DNA of 64,000 nucleotides from Prevotella sp. (GTDB lineage Bacteria > Bacteroidota > Bacteroidia > Bacteroidales > Bacteroidaceae). This document shows positions 26,022-35,733 of this stretch, one piece after another. The stretch covers positions 18,506 through 82,505 of the forward strand of contig JAFRRN010000030.1 of NCBI GenBank assembly GCA_017428055.1. The letters run 5' to 3'. The first letter of the stretch is position 1. The number at the start of each line of letters is the position of its first letter. The notes beneath the pieces are model-generated. The model was not told the origin of the DNA, searched no databases, and was given only the letters and a program-made list of their open reading frames with translations. The position numbers and the translations under genes are program-made.

Positions 26022-28586
26022 ATGATTTATCCACATAATTTTGAGGGGAAGATAGGGTTTGATGACATCCGCCGCTTATTGAAAGGTAATTGCCTTTCGA
26101 CGTTAGGTACAGAGATGGTCGATGGCATCACTTTTTCTGACGACGCATCGACGATTAATGAGTGGCTGTTGCAGGTGAAGGAATTCCGGCAATTGCAAGA
26201 GGTGGAGGACGATTTCCCACTCCAGTATTTCTTTGACGTGAGAGTTGCCGTCGCCAAGCTCCGCCTTGAAAACATCCACATCGAGGTGAAAGAGCTGTTC
26301 GACTTGCGCCGCTCGCTGGAAACTATCCATGAGATTGTGCTATTCCTCAAGCGTCCCACAGGAAATCCCGACAATCCAGAAGCCTACCAATCCAAGTACC
26401 CTGCCCTTGCCCGGTTGACAGACGGCATTGTCACTTTCCCCCAACTCATCAGGCGCATCGACCAAGTCCTCGACAAGTTTGGGAAAATCCGCGATGATGC
26501 TTCCGCAGAGCTGTCTAATATCCGCCGCGAACTATCCCAAACAGAGGGCAGCATCTCACGCACCCTCCATTCCATCCTACGAAATGCGCAAAGCGAGGGG
26601 CTTGTGGAAAAAGATGTCGCCCCGACTATCCGCGACGGTCGGTTGGTCATCCCCATAGCCCCTGCATTGAAACGGAAAATCAAGGGAATCGTCCATGACG
26701 AGTCGGCTTCAGGCCGAACGGTGTTCATCGAGCCATCGGAAGTGGTGGATGCCAACAACCGCATTCGTGAGCTTGAGGCTAATGAAAGAAGGGAAATCAT
26801 ACGGATATTGACCGAACTGACCAAGCTCATTCGCCCCCATATCAAGGAAATATTGCAATCTTATCGCTTCCTTGCCCAAATCGACTTGATCAGGGCGAAG
26901 GCAGATTTCGCCATCCAGACAAAAGCCATCGAGCCCATTCTCAATGCCCATCCGCAGATAGACTGGTATCATGCCATCCATCCCCTACTCCAACAATCCT
27001 TGGAGAAACAAGGTAAGGAGGTTGTTCCCCTTGACATTACCATCAACCGGCAACAGCGCATCTTGATTATCTCCGGGCCTAATGCTGGCGGTAAGTCGGT
27101 TTGCATGAAAACCGTAGGGCTGCTGCAATACATGCTGCAATGTGGCATCAGCATCCCCATTGGCGAGCGTTCCAAGGCAGGTGTCTTTGAGAACATCATG
27201 ATAGATATGGGCGATGAACAGAGCATAGAGAACGACTTGAGTACCTATTCGTCGCATCTGCTCAACATGAAGAACATGATGAAACATGCCAATGCCCACA
27301 CTCTCCTGCTCATTGACGAGTTTGGCAGTGGCACGGAGCCACTAATTGGCGGGGCTCTCGCGGAAGCCATGCTCAAACAGTTCTGCAACAAACAGACATA
27401 CGGTGTCATCACCACCCACTATCAAAACCTCAAGCACTTCGCCGACAGCCACGAAGGCGTGGTAAATGCCGCCATGCTCTACGACCGCCATGAGATGCAG
27501 GCCCTCTTCCGCCTAAGCATTGGCCAGCCAGGCAGTTCGTTTGCCATTGAGATAGCGAGGAAGACGGGGATTCCCACAGAGGTTATCAATGACGCATCAG
27601 AGATTGTTGGCAGCGACTATATCCAAAGCGACAAGTACCTACAAGACATCGTGCGTGACAAACGGTATTGGGAAAGCAAGCGGCAGACCATCCACCAACG
27701 CGAGAAAGACTTGGAAAACACCATTCGTCGGTATGAGGAAAACCTCTCCGATATAGAGAGGAGTCGTAAGGATATCGTTAATAAGGCAAAGGAACAAGCC
27801 AACGAACTCCTCCGCGAGAGCAACAGACAAATTGAGCGGACCATCCGCGAGATACGTGAATCACAGGCGGAAAAGGAAGAAACCAAGCGTTTGCGTGAGG
27901 AGCTCAACGCCTTCAAGAGTGAAGTGAATGACATTGACGCCAAGACCAAAGATGAGGACATTGCCCGCAAAATGGCGCAAATCCAAGCTCGCAAGGAGAG
28001 AAAAGCCAAACGAAAAGAGGCTCAAGCAAAGATGGGTACCACGACCCCATCCAATGGGGAGCAAACTCAAGGCGCAGTCCACCACGCTCATTCTGAAATC
28101 CAAATCACCATAGGCTCTACAGTGAGAATCAAGGGACTTACCTCTGTTGGACAAGTGGAAAGCATCAACGGGAACATGGCAACCGTCATTTTTGGCGGTA
28201 TGCGCACCAAACTACGCTTGGAGAGGTTGGAACTGTGCAAGGAAAATGCCATAGCCGACAATGGCAATAACAACAGCCACGACAACCTACAGACATACAG
28301 CATTAGCCGTGACACCAGGGATGCCATCGAAAACAGGAAATACCATTTCAAGCAAGACCTTGACATTCGCGGGATGAGAGGCGACGAGGCACTGAATGCC
28401 GTCACCTATTTCATCGATGATGCCATCCTCTTGGGAATGTCACGGGTACGCATCCTCCACGGTAAGGGCAATGGCATCTTGCGACAGCTCATCCGACAGT
28501 ATCTCTCTACAGTACCCAATGTGACACACTATGCCGACGAACATGTACAATTCGGCGGTGCTGGCATTACCGTCGTCGATTTCTAA
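26022..28586 (+). CDS. mutS2: MutS2 family protein with Smr domain
   Basis: The 854-residue MutS homologue lacks the mismatch-recognition domains. It contains the clamp/lever helices, the ABC-type ATPase with Walker A GPNAGGKS (352-359), Walker B LLLIDEFGSG and THYQNLK, then a long charged coiled-coil (about 520-670, rich in RERE/KEAK) and a C-terminal Smr nuclease-like domain with DLDIRG and HGKGNG (His813). MutS2 is linked to suppression of homologous recombination in some bacteria and to rescue of collided ribosomes in Bacillus; which applies here is unknown. The GH29 gene starts 15 bp downstream, an unexpected partner. Confidence 0.95.
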   Translation: MIYPHNFEGKIGFDDIRRLLKGNCLSTLGTEMVDGITFSDDASTINEWLLQVKEFRQLQEVEDDFPLQYFFDVRVAVAKLRLENIHIEVKELFDLRRSLETIHEIVLFLKRPTGNPDNPEAYQSKYPALARLTDGIVTFPQLIRRIDQVLDKFGKIRDDASAELSNIRRELSQTEGSISRTLHSILRNAQSEGLVEKDVAPTIRDGRLVIPIAPALKRKIKGIVHDESASGRTVFIEPSEVVDANNRIRELEANERREIIRILTELTKLIRPHIKEILQSYRFLAQIDLIRAKADFAIQTKAIEPILNAHPQIDWYHAIHPLLQQSLEKQGKEVVPLDITINRQQRILIISGPNAGGKSVCMKTVGLLQYMLQCGISIPIGERSKAGVFENIMIDMGDEQSIENDLSTYSSHLLNMKNMMKHANAHTLLLIDEFGSGTEPLIGGALAEAMLKQFCNKQTYGVITTHYQNLKHFADSHEGVVNAAMLYDRHEMQALFRLSIGQPGSSFAIEIARKTGIPTEVINDASEIVGSDYIQSDKYLQDIVRDKRYWESKRQTIHQREKDLENTIRRYEENLSDIERSRKDIVNKAKEQANELLRESNRQIERTIREIRESQAEKEETKRLREELNAFKSEVNDIDAKTKDEDIARKMAQIQARKERKAKRKEAQAKMGTTTPSNGEQTQGAVHHAHSEIQITIGSTVRIKGLTSVGQVESINGNMATVIFGGMRTKLRLERLELCKENAIADNGNNNSHDNLQTYSISRDTRDAIENRKYHFKQDLDIRGMRGDEALNAVTYFIDDAILLGMSRVRILHGKGNGILRQLIRQYLSTVPNVTHYADEHVQFGGAGITVVDF

Positions 28587-28601
28587 CCAAATAATACTAT
28601 C

Positions 28602-29900
28602 ATGAGAAGAGTCGTTTTATTTATCTGCATGATGATGCAGTCCTTTCTTATTCATGCACAGAATTACCAACCCTCACCCGAAAACCTCCAAGCAAGACAA
28701 GAGTTCCAAGACATGAAGTTTGGCATCTTCATCCATTGGGGTATCTATTCCATGCTCGGACAGGGGGAATGGGTGATGCACAACCGTAATATCCATTACC
28801 AAGAATATCCCAAGATAGCCAATGGTTTCTATCCCTCCCTCTTCAATGCCGACGAATGGGTGACTGCCATCAAGGAGTCTGGAGCGCGATATATCACTTT
28901 CACGTCTCGCCACCATGATGGGTTCTCGATGTGGGACACGCAACAAAGCCCATACAACATGGTCGATGCCACACCCTTCAAGCGCGATGTCATCAAGGAA
29001 TTGGCAGATGCCTGCCAACGGGAAGACATCTCCTTGCACCTCTATTATTCACATCTTGATTGGGGAAGACCCGACTATCCCATCGGCAGGACGGGAAAGG
29101 GAACTGGTCGGCCGCAAGATGTCATCGACTGGAAACACTATTACGACTTCATGAACGGGCAACTACGGGAATTGCTCACACAATATGGCAAGATCGGTTG
29201 TATTTGGTTTGACGGGTGGTGGGACCATGACAGCGACCCCGTTCCTTTCGACTGGGAATTGGAAAGCCAATATGCCATGATTCATCAATTGCAGCCATCA
29301 TGCCTCATTGGCAACAACCACCACCAAGTACCCTACCCTGGCGAAGACATACAGATCTTCGAGCGAGACCTCCCCGGTGAGAATTTGGCTGGGCTTTCAG
29401 GTCAAGACATCAGCCCCTTACCCTTGGAAACATGCCAAACGATGAACCGCTCTTGGGGTTATAACATTACCGATAATGACTATAAGTCTTCCAAGGAACT
29501 CATCCAATACATCGTAAAGGCTGCGGGAAAGAATGCCAACCTGTTGCTCAACATCGGACCAGAACCCAACGGCAAGCTACCCGAACATGCCATCACACGG
29601 CTCAAAGAGATTGGCACTTGGATGTCGCAATATGGGGAGACCATCTATGGCACCCGTGCCGGCGAGGTGACACCACATCCTTGGGGTGTCAGCACCAAGA
29701 AAGGCAACCGTCTTTTCATCCATATCCTTGACCATCAAGACAAGGGGCTATTCATCCCTTTAGAAAATAAAAAAGTAAAAAAAGCCCTTGAATTTAAGAG
29801 TGGGCGGCAAATCCCATACTCCAAATCCAAGGGCGGTATCACATTGCAGTTCGATGAAGCTCCCACTGACATCGACTATGTCGTGGAACTTATCTTATAA
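28602..29900 (+). CDS. Secreted GH29 alpha-L-fucosidase
   Basis: The 432-residue protein has a signal peptide (MRRVVLFICMMMQSFLIHAQ) and a GH29 barrel: KFGIFIHWGIYSMLGQGEW, YITFTSRHHDGFSMWDT, and nucleophile Asp204 in CIWFDGWW. The C-terminal beta domain is short and ends near residue 432, without a carbohydrate-binding module. These enzymes release terminal L-fucose with retention; the acid/base varies between subfamilies and I do not assign it. It lies 15 bp after mutS2 and is convergent with the ABC ATPase gene, separated by only 6 bp and no clear terminator. Confidence 0.9.
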   Translation: MRRVVLFICMMMQSFLIHAQNYQPSPENLQARQEFQDMKFGIFIHWGIYSMLGQGEWVMHNRNIHYQEYPKIANGFYPSLFNADEWVTAIKESGARYITFTSRHHDGFSMWDTQQSPYNMVDATPFKRDVIKELADACQREDISLHLYYSHLDWGRPDYPIGRTGKGTGRPQDVIDWKHYYDFMNGQLRELLTQYGKIGCIWFDGWWDHDSDPVPFDWELESQYAMIHQLQPSCLIGNNHHQVPYPGEDIQIFERDLPGENLAGLSGQDISPLPLETCQTMNRSWGYNITDNDYKSSKELIQYIVKAAGKNANLLLNIGPEPNGKLPEHAITRLKEIGTWMSQYGETIYGTRAGEVTPHPWGVSTKKGNRLFIHILDHQDKGLFIPLENKKVKKALEFKSGRQIPYSKSKGGITLQFDEAPTDIDYVVELIL

Positions 29901-29906
29901 ACAAGG

Positions 29907-30653
29907 TCATACTTGGAAATAATCCTCCAATTCCTTCTCTGCGCTGCCATGTTCGTTAGGCAAGTCCTTGATAATCTTGCCATTCTCCATCAAGGCAACG
30001 CGAGAGGAAATATCCACCGTGTGCTGCAAATTGTGCGATGAGATGATGATTGTCGCTCCCGTCTTCTCATGGTATTGCGTGATGATACGTTTCAAAACAT
30101 TCTGCGAGGAAGGATCCAAGAAATTAAATGGCTCATCCAATACCAGCAATTGTGGATTGCCCAACAATGCCGCTATCACTCCCACTTTCTGTTTGTTACC
30201 GGCACTGAGGTCGCGTATCAACTTTTTCTGGTCAAAGATCTCACCTGCGGCAAACTGTGAATAGAGCGTCGCGAAGGGATTGTCTTCACCATCGGAGCCT
30301 GACATGAGAGGTTCTACAGGCACGCCATTCACCTTCGCGATGAAATCAAGGAACTCGTCTGGTGTCAAGAAATCAATCAAGAAACCATCATCGATATAGG
30401 CTCCCGTCATCTTCTTCCAGTCTTCAGACTCCGAAGGGTTGATGTTGGACAACTGCCCCGTCGAATCCGTGAATAACACTTGTCCTTCGTCAGCCTTAAT
30501 CAAGTCAAGCATCAAGCGGAAGAGTGTGGTTTTTCCTGCACCATTGTTACCCACGAGTCCGAGGATGTCGCCATGATGGATGGTGAATTGCGAGATGTCC
30601 ACGGCAACTTTCTCGCCGAAAGACTTTTGGAGATTGTTGATTTGGATTTGCAT
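29907..30653 (-). CDS. ABC transporter ATP-binding protein without adjacent permease
   Basis: The 248-residue nucleotide-binding domain has Walker A GNNGAGKTT, the signature RDLSAGNKQKV (a variant of LSGGQ), Walker B LLVLDEPFNFLD and switch His in IIISSHNLQH. Its closest relatives by motif are ATPases of exporter or ABC-2 type systems. No permease gene lies next to it: secA is 10 bp upstream on the same strand and GH29 is convergent downstream. It may share the secA transcript. The substrate is unknown. Confidence 0.85.
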   Translation of the reverse strand: MQIQINNLQKSFGEKVAVDISQFTIHHGDILGLVGNNGAGKTTLFRLMLDLIKADEGQVLFTDSTGQLSNINPSESEDWKKMTGAYIDDGFLIDFLTPDEFLDFIAKVNGVPVEPLMSGSDGEDNPFATLYSQFAAGEIFDQKKLIRDLSAGNKQKVGVIAALLGNPQLLVLDEPFNFLDPSSQNVLKRIITQYHEKTGATIIISSHNLQHTVDISSRVALMENGKIIKDLPNEHGSAEKELEDYFQV

Positions 30654-30663
30654 AGTCTATCAA

Positions 30664-33600
30664 TTAAAGTCCACGTCCATGACAATTCTTGAATTTCTTA
30701 CCACTGCCACAAGGACAGGGGTCATTACGGTTAGGCATCTTATCCTTGATGATGGGTGCCTGGGGCGCACGGTTCATTCCGCCTCGTGTGTCCGTATGCG
30801 CTGCCGCTTGTTGGTTGGGATCCACAAGGTCGGGGCTGGGTTGGTTGGAGTTAGTCAAGTCTATCTTCTGCTCATTGTAACGCTGGCTGCGTTGTTCGGG
30901 GGCAGCCTCCCTCACCTCTTGCTGAACCTCTGGTATCTGCCCGCGCATCAAGACCTGTGCGATACGGTTGTTCATGTCATTAATCATGTCATCCCACAAC
31001 TTGGCACTCTCCAACTTGAAGATGAGCAAGGGGTCTTTTTGCTCGTAAGACGCATTCTGCACACTATGGCGCAACTCATCGAGTTGGCGAAGATGCTCTT
31101 TCCAGTTGTCATCGATGACATGTAGCAAGATAACCTTCTCGAATTGTTTTACCACGCTCTTGCATTCCGTGTCGTATGCCTCCTTCAAGTCGCAGGGAAT
31201 ATTATAGGTGCGCTTGCCGTCCGTGACAGGCACGATGATACGCTCAAACATATTGCCACGGTTCTCCTGTACATCCTTTATCACGGGGTATGCCACATCC
31301 TTGATGCGTTCCATCTTCCTGTTAAACGCCTCCATGGCGAGTTGGAAAGCCTTTTCCTCCATCTGGCTCCTGTTGCCATTGATAAACTCACTCTCATCGA
31401 AAGGACATTCCATCGCCAGCACTTTCAGGAACTGTTCACGGCATCCCACGTAGTCATTGTTTTCGATGATGTTGACCACACGATCCCATAGGATATTGGC
31501 GATGTCCATGCCGATACGCTCGCCCATCAAGGCATGGCGACGCTTCTCATAGATGACGGTACGCTGTTTGTTCATCACGTCGTCATATTCAAGCAAGTGC
31601 TTACGGATACCAAAGTTGTTCTCCTCCACTTTCTTCTGCGCCCGCTCGATGCTCTTGGAAATCATCGGGCTCTCGATGCGCTCGCCATCCTTGAAGCCAA
31701 GCCTATCCATCACGCTTGCGATACGCTCCGAGGCGAACAGGCGCATCAACTTGTCTTCCAAGGAGACATAGAACACTGACGAGCCAGGGTCGCCCTGACG
31801 ACCGGAACGTCCACGCAACTGCCTGTCCACGCGGCGGCTTTCATGCCGTTCTGTACCAATAATGGCGAGACCTCCCGCCTCCCTCACCTCGGGTGTCAGC
31901 TTGATGTCGGTACCACGACCTGCCATGTTGGTGGCAATCGTAACAGCTCCCAAGCCGTTGGTGGAGCGTCCAGCCTCCGCCACGATGTCTGCCTCCTTTT
32001 GGTGCAGCTTGGCGTTCAACACATTATGCGGGATATTGCGCATCTTGAGCATCTTGCTCAACAGCTCTGAAATTTCCACGCTGGTCGTACCCACCAAACA
32101 AGGACGGCCACTATTGCGCATCGCCTCAATCTCCTCTATCACGGCACGGTACTTCTCACGTGCGGTCTTATACACACGGTCATCCATATCGTTACGGATC
32201 ACGGGCTTGTTGGTCGGGATTTCCACCACATCCAATTTATAAATGTCCCAGAACTCTCCAGCCTCGGTGCTTGCCGTACCCGTCATACCCGCCAGCTTAT
32301 GATACATACGGAAATAGTTCTGCAACGTAATGGTGGCAAAAGTCTGCGTGGCGGCTTCCACCTTCACATGCTCCTTAGCCTCCACGGCTTGGTGCAGTCC
32401 ATCGCTCCAGCGGCGGCCTTCCATGATACGTCCCGTCTGCTCATCCACGATCTTCACCTCTCCGTCAATCACCACGTAGTCGTCATCGATGTTGAACATG
32501 CAATATGCCTTCAGCAACTGTTGGATGGTATGCACACGCTCACTCTGCACGGCATAGTGGTTGAGCAGGTCGTCTTTCTTATCCACCTTGGCTTGCTCAT
32601 CGAGCGAGGTGTCTGCCTCCAATGCCGAGAGTTGTGCCGTGATGTCAGGAAGGACGAAGAGGTCTTTGTCATTCACACGACCAGCAAGCCAATCCGTTCC
32701 CTTATCCGTCAAGTCACACGACTTGAGTTTCTCGTCCACCACGAAGAACAACGGTTCCACGGCTTTTGGCATCTCACGGTTGTTGTTCTGCATGTAGTAT
32801 TCCTCTGTCTTGAGCATACCCGCCTTGATGCCCTCCTCAGAGAGATACTTGATGAGAGGCTTGTTCTTGGGCATACTCTTATAGGAACGGAACAAGGAGA
32901 GGAAGCCCTCCTCGGTCATCTTCTGGTCATTCTTCTCTTGCCCCTCGGTAATCTTCTGTTTGGCATCGGCAAGGAATTGTGTCGCCAGTCTGCGCTGCAC
33001 CTCCACTAAGCTCTCCACCAATGGTTGGTACTGCTCAAACATCTGGTCATCGCCTTTGGGCACCGGACCGGAGATAATCAATGGTGTACGGGCATCGTCA
33101 ATCAACACGGAGTCCACCTCATCAACGATGGCATAGTTGTGGGAACGCTGCACAAGGTCGGCGGGCGAAATCGCCATGTTGTCACGCAGATAGTCGAAAC
33201 CAAACTCGTTGTTCGTACCAAAGGTGATGTCTGCCATATAAGCCTTGCGACGCTCAGGCGAATTGGGACGGTGCTTGTCGATACAGTCCACGGAAAGGCC
33301 GTTGAACATATACAACGGTCCCATCCACTCGGAGTCACGCTTGGCAAGGTAGTCGTTGACCGTCACCACATGCACACCGTTTCCAGTCAGCGCATTCAAG
33401 AAGACCGGCAACGTGGCGACAAGCGTCTTACCCTCACCCGTCGCCATCTCGGCAATCTTTCCTTGGTGGAGGGCGATACCGCCAAACAACTGCACGTCAT
33501 AGTGAATCATCTCCCACGGCAAGTCATTACCGCCAGCCGTCCAATGGTTATGATAGATAGCCTTGTCACCATCGATGGTGATGAAGTCCTTTCGGGGGTC

Positions 33601-34020
33601 GGCAGCCAGCTCACGGTCGAAGTCAGTAGCCGTCACCACCGTCTCCTCATTCTCGGCAAAGCGGCGGGCGGTGTCCTTCACGATGCAGAAGGCGACGGGC
33701 ATCACCTCGTCCAAGGCTTTCTCATATTTATCAAGAGCCTCTTTCTCCAACTTGTCGATTTGGTTGAAGATGGCCTCGCGCTCATCCAACGGCGTGTCTT
33801 CAATGGTCGCCTTCAACTCTTCAATCTTATCTTTCTCCTCTTTTGCGGCAGCTTGCACAAACTGCTGTATCTCCTTCGTCTTGGCGCGAAGGTCGTCATT
33901 GCTCAAGGCTTTAATCTCATCATAATGGCTCTTCACCACTTCCACCATCGGCTGGATGAGTTTCATGTCACGTGTTGACTTATCGCCAAACAACGACTTC
34001 AAGAATTTGTTGAAATTCAT
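30664..34020 (-). CDS. secA: Preprotein translocase ATPase SecA
   Basis: This is the motor that pushes unfolded preproteins through SecYEG. At 1118 residues it is of Bacteroidetes length, longer than the E. coli protein because of insertions. It shows [14 protein letters not shown] (Walker A), [20 protein letters not shown] (Walker B), the preprotein cross-linking region, GRGTDIKL and [15 protein letters not shown] motifs of the second ATPase half, a Gln/Pro-rich linker and the C-terminal zinc-binding tail [17 protein letters not shown] that binds SecB or ribosomes. Upstream, a TATTTTTG -7 box is at 34073-34080 on this strand. Confidence 0.97.
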   Translation of the reverse strand: MNFNKFLKSLFGDKSTRDMKLIQPMVEVVKSHYDEIKALSNDDLRAKTKEIQQFVQAAAKEEKDKIEELKATIEDTPLDEREAIFNQIDKLEKEALDKYEKALDEVMPVAFCIVKDTARRFAENEETVVTATDFDRELAADPRKDFITIDGDKAIYHNHWTAGGNDLPWEMIHYDVQLFGGIALHQGKIAEMATGEGKTLVATLPVFLNALTGNGVHVVTVNDYLAKRDSEWMGPLYMFNGLSVDCIDKHRPNSPERRKAYMADITFGTNNEFGFDYLRDNMAISPADLVQRSHNYAIVDEVDSVLIDDARTPLIISGPVPKGDDQMFEQYQPLVESLVEVQRRLATQFLADAKQKITEGQEKNDQKMTEEGFLSLFRSYKSMPKNKPLIKYLSEEGIKAGMLKTEEYYMQNNNREMPKAVEPLFFVVDEKLKSCDLTDKGTDWLAGRVNDKDLFVLPDITAQLSALEADTSLDEQAKVDKKDDLLNHYAVQSERVHTIQQLLKAYCMFNIDDDYVVIDGEVKIVDEQTGRIMEGRRWSDGLHQAVEAKEHVKVEAATQTFATITLQNYFRMYHKLAGMTGTASTEAGEFWDIYKLDVVEIPTNKPVIRNDMDDRVYKTAREKYRAVIEEIEAMRNSGRPCLVGTTSVEISELLSKMLKMRNIPHNVLNAKLHQKEADIVAEAGRSTNGLGAVTIATNMAGRGTDIKLTPEVREAGGLAIIGTERHESRRVDRQLRGRSGRQGDPGSSVFYVSLEDKLMRLFASERIASVMDRLGFKDGERIESPMISKSIERAQKKVEENNFGIRKHLLEYDDVMNKQRTVIYEKRRHALMGERIGMDIANILWDRVVNIIENNDYVGCREQFLKVLAMECPFDESEFINGNRSQMEEKAFQLAMEAFNRKMERIKDVAYPVIKDVQENRGNMFERIIVPVTDGKRTYNIPCDLKEAYDTECKSVVKQFEKVILLHVIDDNWKEHLRQLDELRHSVQNASYEQKDPLLIFKLESAKLWDDMINDMNNRIAQVLMRGQIPEVQQEVREAAPEQRSQRYNEQKIDLTNSNQPSPDLVDPNQQAAAHTDTRGGMNRAPQAPIIKDKMPNRNDPCPCGSGKKFKNCHGRGL

Positions 34021-34072
34021 ATTGTGTTAATTATTTAATTGCTAATCAATGGTTTGTTTTGTTTTTGACGTG

Positions 34073-34080
34073 CAAAAATA
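34073..34080 (-). promoter_or_regulatory. -7 element TATTTTTG for secA
   Basis: The minus strand reads TATTTTTG at 34080-34073, about 53 nt before the secA ATG. No -33 box was identified. Confidence 0.4.
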
Positions 34081-34124
34081 CGAATAATATTTGAATTTAG
34101 CACCATCTATATATAAAATAATGT

Positions 34125-34258
34125 GGAGTTTAGGAGTTTCAGGAGTTATAAGGAGTTCTGGAGTTTCGGGAAGTTCAGGAGTTCAGACGATAGTATCGTT
34201 GGCAACAAAGCTATTGTCTGAACTCCTTGAACTCCTAAACTCCTTAAACTCCTTGGAC
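34125..34258. repeat. Dispersed hairpin repeat, copy 1 (AGGAGTTCAGAC family)
   Basis: A run of AGGAGTT-type heptamers leads into AGGAGTTCAGACGATAG (34177-34193), a 17-nt loop (34194-34210), CTATTGTCTGAACTCCT (34211-34227) and a mirrored run of AACTCCT heptamers. The stem is 17 bp with one G-T pair, extended by the imperfect heptamer arrays. A second copy lies at 44556-44653. It fills the gap between secA and the phosphatase-fold gene. Confidence 0.9.
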
Positions 34259-34278
34259 TATTCCTGGATTCCCTAAAT

Positions 34279-35733
34279 TCAGAACAACGGCTCCGCCGAA
34301 CACGCATTGGGCGCGCGGATGCGGATAGACTTCGCTATCGTTGGCGCGATACGGTCAACGGTAACGGGCGTATTCACACGCTGGGCTTTCGTTCCTGCCC
34401 CATAGATGATGATGGGAAACGGAACGAAAGACACCCGACTGGTATAGGTTTCTTGCGTTTCCTCGTTCAGGAGTTGCCATCCCGGCAACACGTCAACGAT
34501 GATGTCACCGCTTGCCGTGATATTAAATCCATTGCGAAGACGCTGGATGTCGTTGTTTCCTTTCAACAGCCTGTCGCTGGTGTACACATCCCCCACCCCC
34601 GCACATTGCACCAAGAACTCTTGGCTCCGCAGCAACATGTCAGAGATAGACAGGTGCTTCTGCTCAATCAGCTTGTGATTGAAATACAATTGGTTGCCAT
34701 GACAAGCCTCCACATACACCCCCTGCCCATAGATGGCACTGAGATACATGTTCAAGAGGTTTGCCGTGCGGTCAATCCTGAATGTTCCCGTGGGTATGCG
34801 ATATTGGGAGAGGTCGGTCTGGATGTCATCGGCGTAGCCTGTCGATGTCACCACAAACAAGACATTGTCTATGCCCACCTCGTTCTCGATCTTGGAAATG
34901 AGGCGACCCAACGTGGCATCGAGCGACATATACACGCCCTCCATCTCCACTTGCCAGTTGCTGACATCCTCCTTAGAGGCAGAAAGGGTGATGGAAAGCA
35001 AGTCGGGAATCTCATCCCTGCCCATGACGGCATTGCTGACCACGCTACACGAGACGTCCGCCACGGCATCATTGTAATCATAGCTATACAGACTAACCGC
35101 CGCCCCAGTCTTATGTCCCGTTTTGTCCTTCGATGGCAACAACTGCACGGGGTGCATGTTGGAATAGGCCTTCAGCCATTCGGGATTGGTGGTGGAATAA
35201 TAGGCGGAGGAACGCCACTTGCCATTCTTCTCGTCAATCCACAACGCACCGTTGGCGGCATGACCGGCAGAGAGGACGGCACTCTCACGCGTCGCCGCCA
35301 CGCCCCACACCACCGCCTTGCCTTGGGTGCTGACCTTCAGTTCGTCGCCTACCGTTGATGTCGATAGCCTCCACGGAGAAGTGTAATATGTAGGGTCGTC
35401 TGCACAGAACACAGGGCGCAACGTGTTACGGTCCAACCACCGCGTCGAGATGATGCAATGGTAATAGGGAGTGGTGCCTGTGACGATGGTGGCGATGCCC
35501 GAAGCCCTGTCCACGGGTACAAAGGGATAGCTTGCGGCATCATAGACACACCCGCCATCAAGCAACTTACGGAAGCCGTCCGTGCCAAACAGGGGCGCGA
35601 AGTATTCCATATAGTCGGTGCGCAACTGGTCGATGGTGATATTCACCACCAACCTTGGCGCAGGTCGTAGCGTCTGGGCATTGACCTCCGCCCCACACAA
35701 GACGGCTGCTATTAAGAAAACAAACCTTTCCAC
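34279..35733 (-). CDS. Alkaline-phosphatase-fold (type I phosphodiesterase-like) protein lacking catalytic residues
   Basis: The start is a GTG at 35733; a stop lies just upstream in frame. The signal peptide (MERFVFLIAAVLCGAEVNAQ) is followed by RLVVNITIDQLRTDYMEYF, the PafA-like alkaline phosphatase opening with the first metal Asp. The remaining hallmarks are altered: the nucleophile block T-G-P-G-H reads VDRASGIA before IVTGTTP, the D...H pair expected after LLSI is ASKEDVSNW, the DH-G pair reads STGYADD, and the late His of THVP reads SFVPFP. The fold is full length (484 residues), so it is most likely a pseudoenzyme rather than a broken gene. It overlaps the lnb-like gene by 22 bp and is probably translationally coupled to it. 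Confidence 0.8.
   Translation of the reverse strand: MERFVFLIAAVLCGAEVNAQTLRPAPRLVVNITIDQLRTDYMEYFAPLFGTDGFRKLLDGGCVYDAASYPFVPVDRASGIATIVTGTTPYYHCIISTRWLDRNTLRPVFCADDPTYYTSPWRLSTSTVGDELKVSTQGKAVVWGVAATRESAVLSAGHAANGALWIDEKNGKWRSSAYYSTTNPEWLKAYSNMHPVQLLPSKDKTGHKTGAAVSLYSYDYNDAVADVSCSVVSNAVMGRDEIPDLLSITLSASKEDVSNWQVEMEGVYMSLDATLGRLISKIENEVGIDNVLFVVTSTGYADDIQTDLSQYRIPTGTFRIDRTANLLNMYLSAIYGQGVYVEACHGNQLYFNHKLIEQKHLSISDMLLRSQEFLVQCAGVGDVYTSDRLLKGNNDIQRLRNGFNITASGDIIVDVLPGWQLLNEETQETYTSRVSFVPFPIIIYGAGTKAQRVNTPVTVDRIAPTIAKSIRIRAPNACSAEPLF

Noticed and set aside
34279-35733. Broken alkaline phosphatase gene
   Set aside because: The frame is intact and full length with a signal peptide, so loss of catalytic residues without disruption fits a pseudoenzyme better than a decayed gene.
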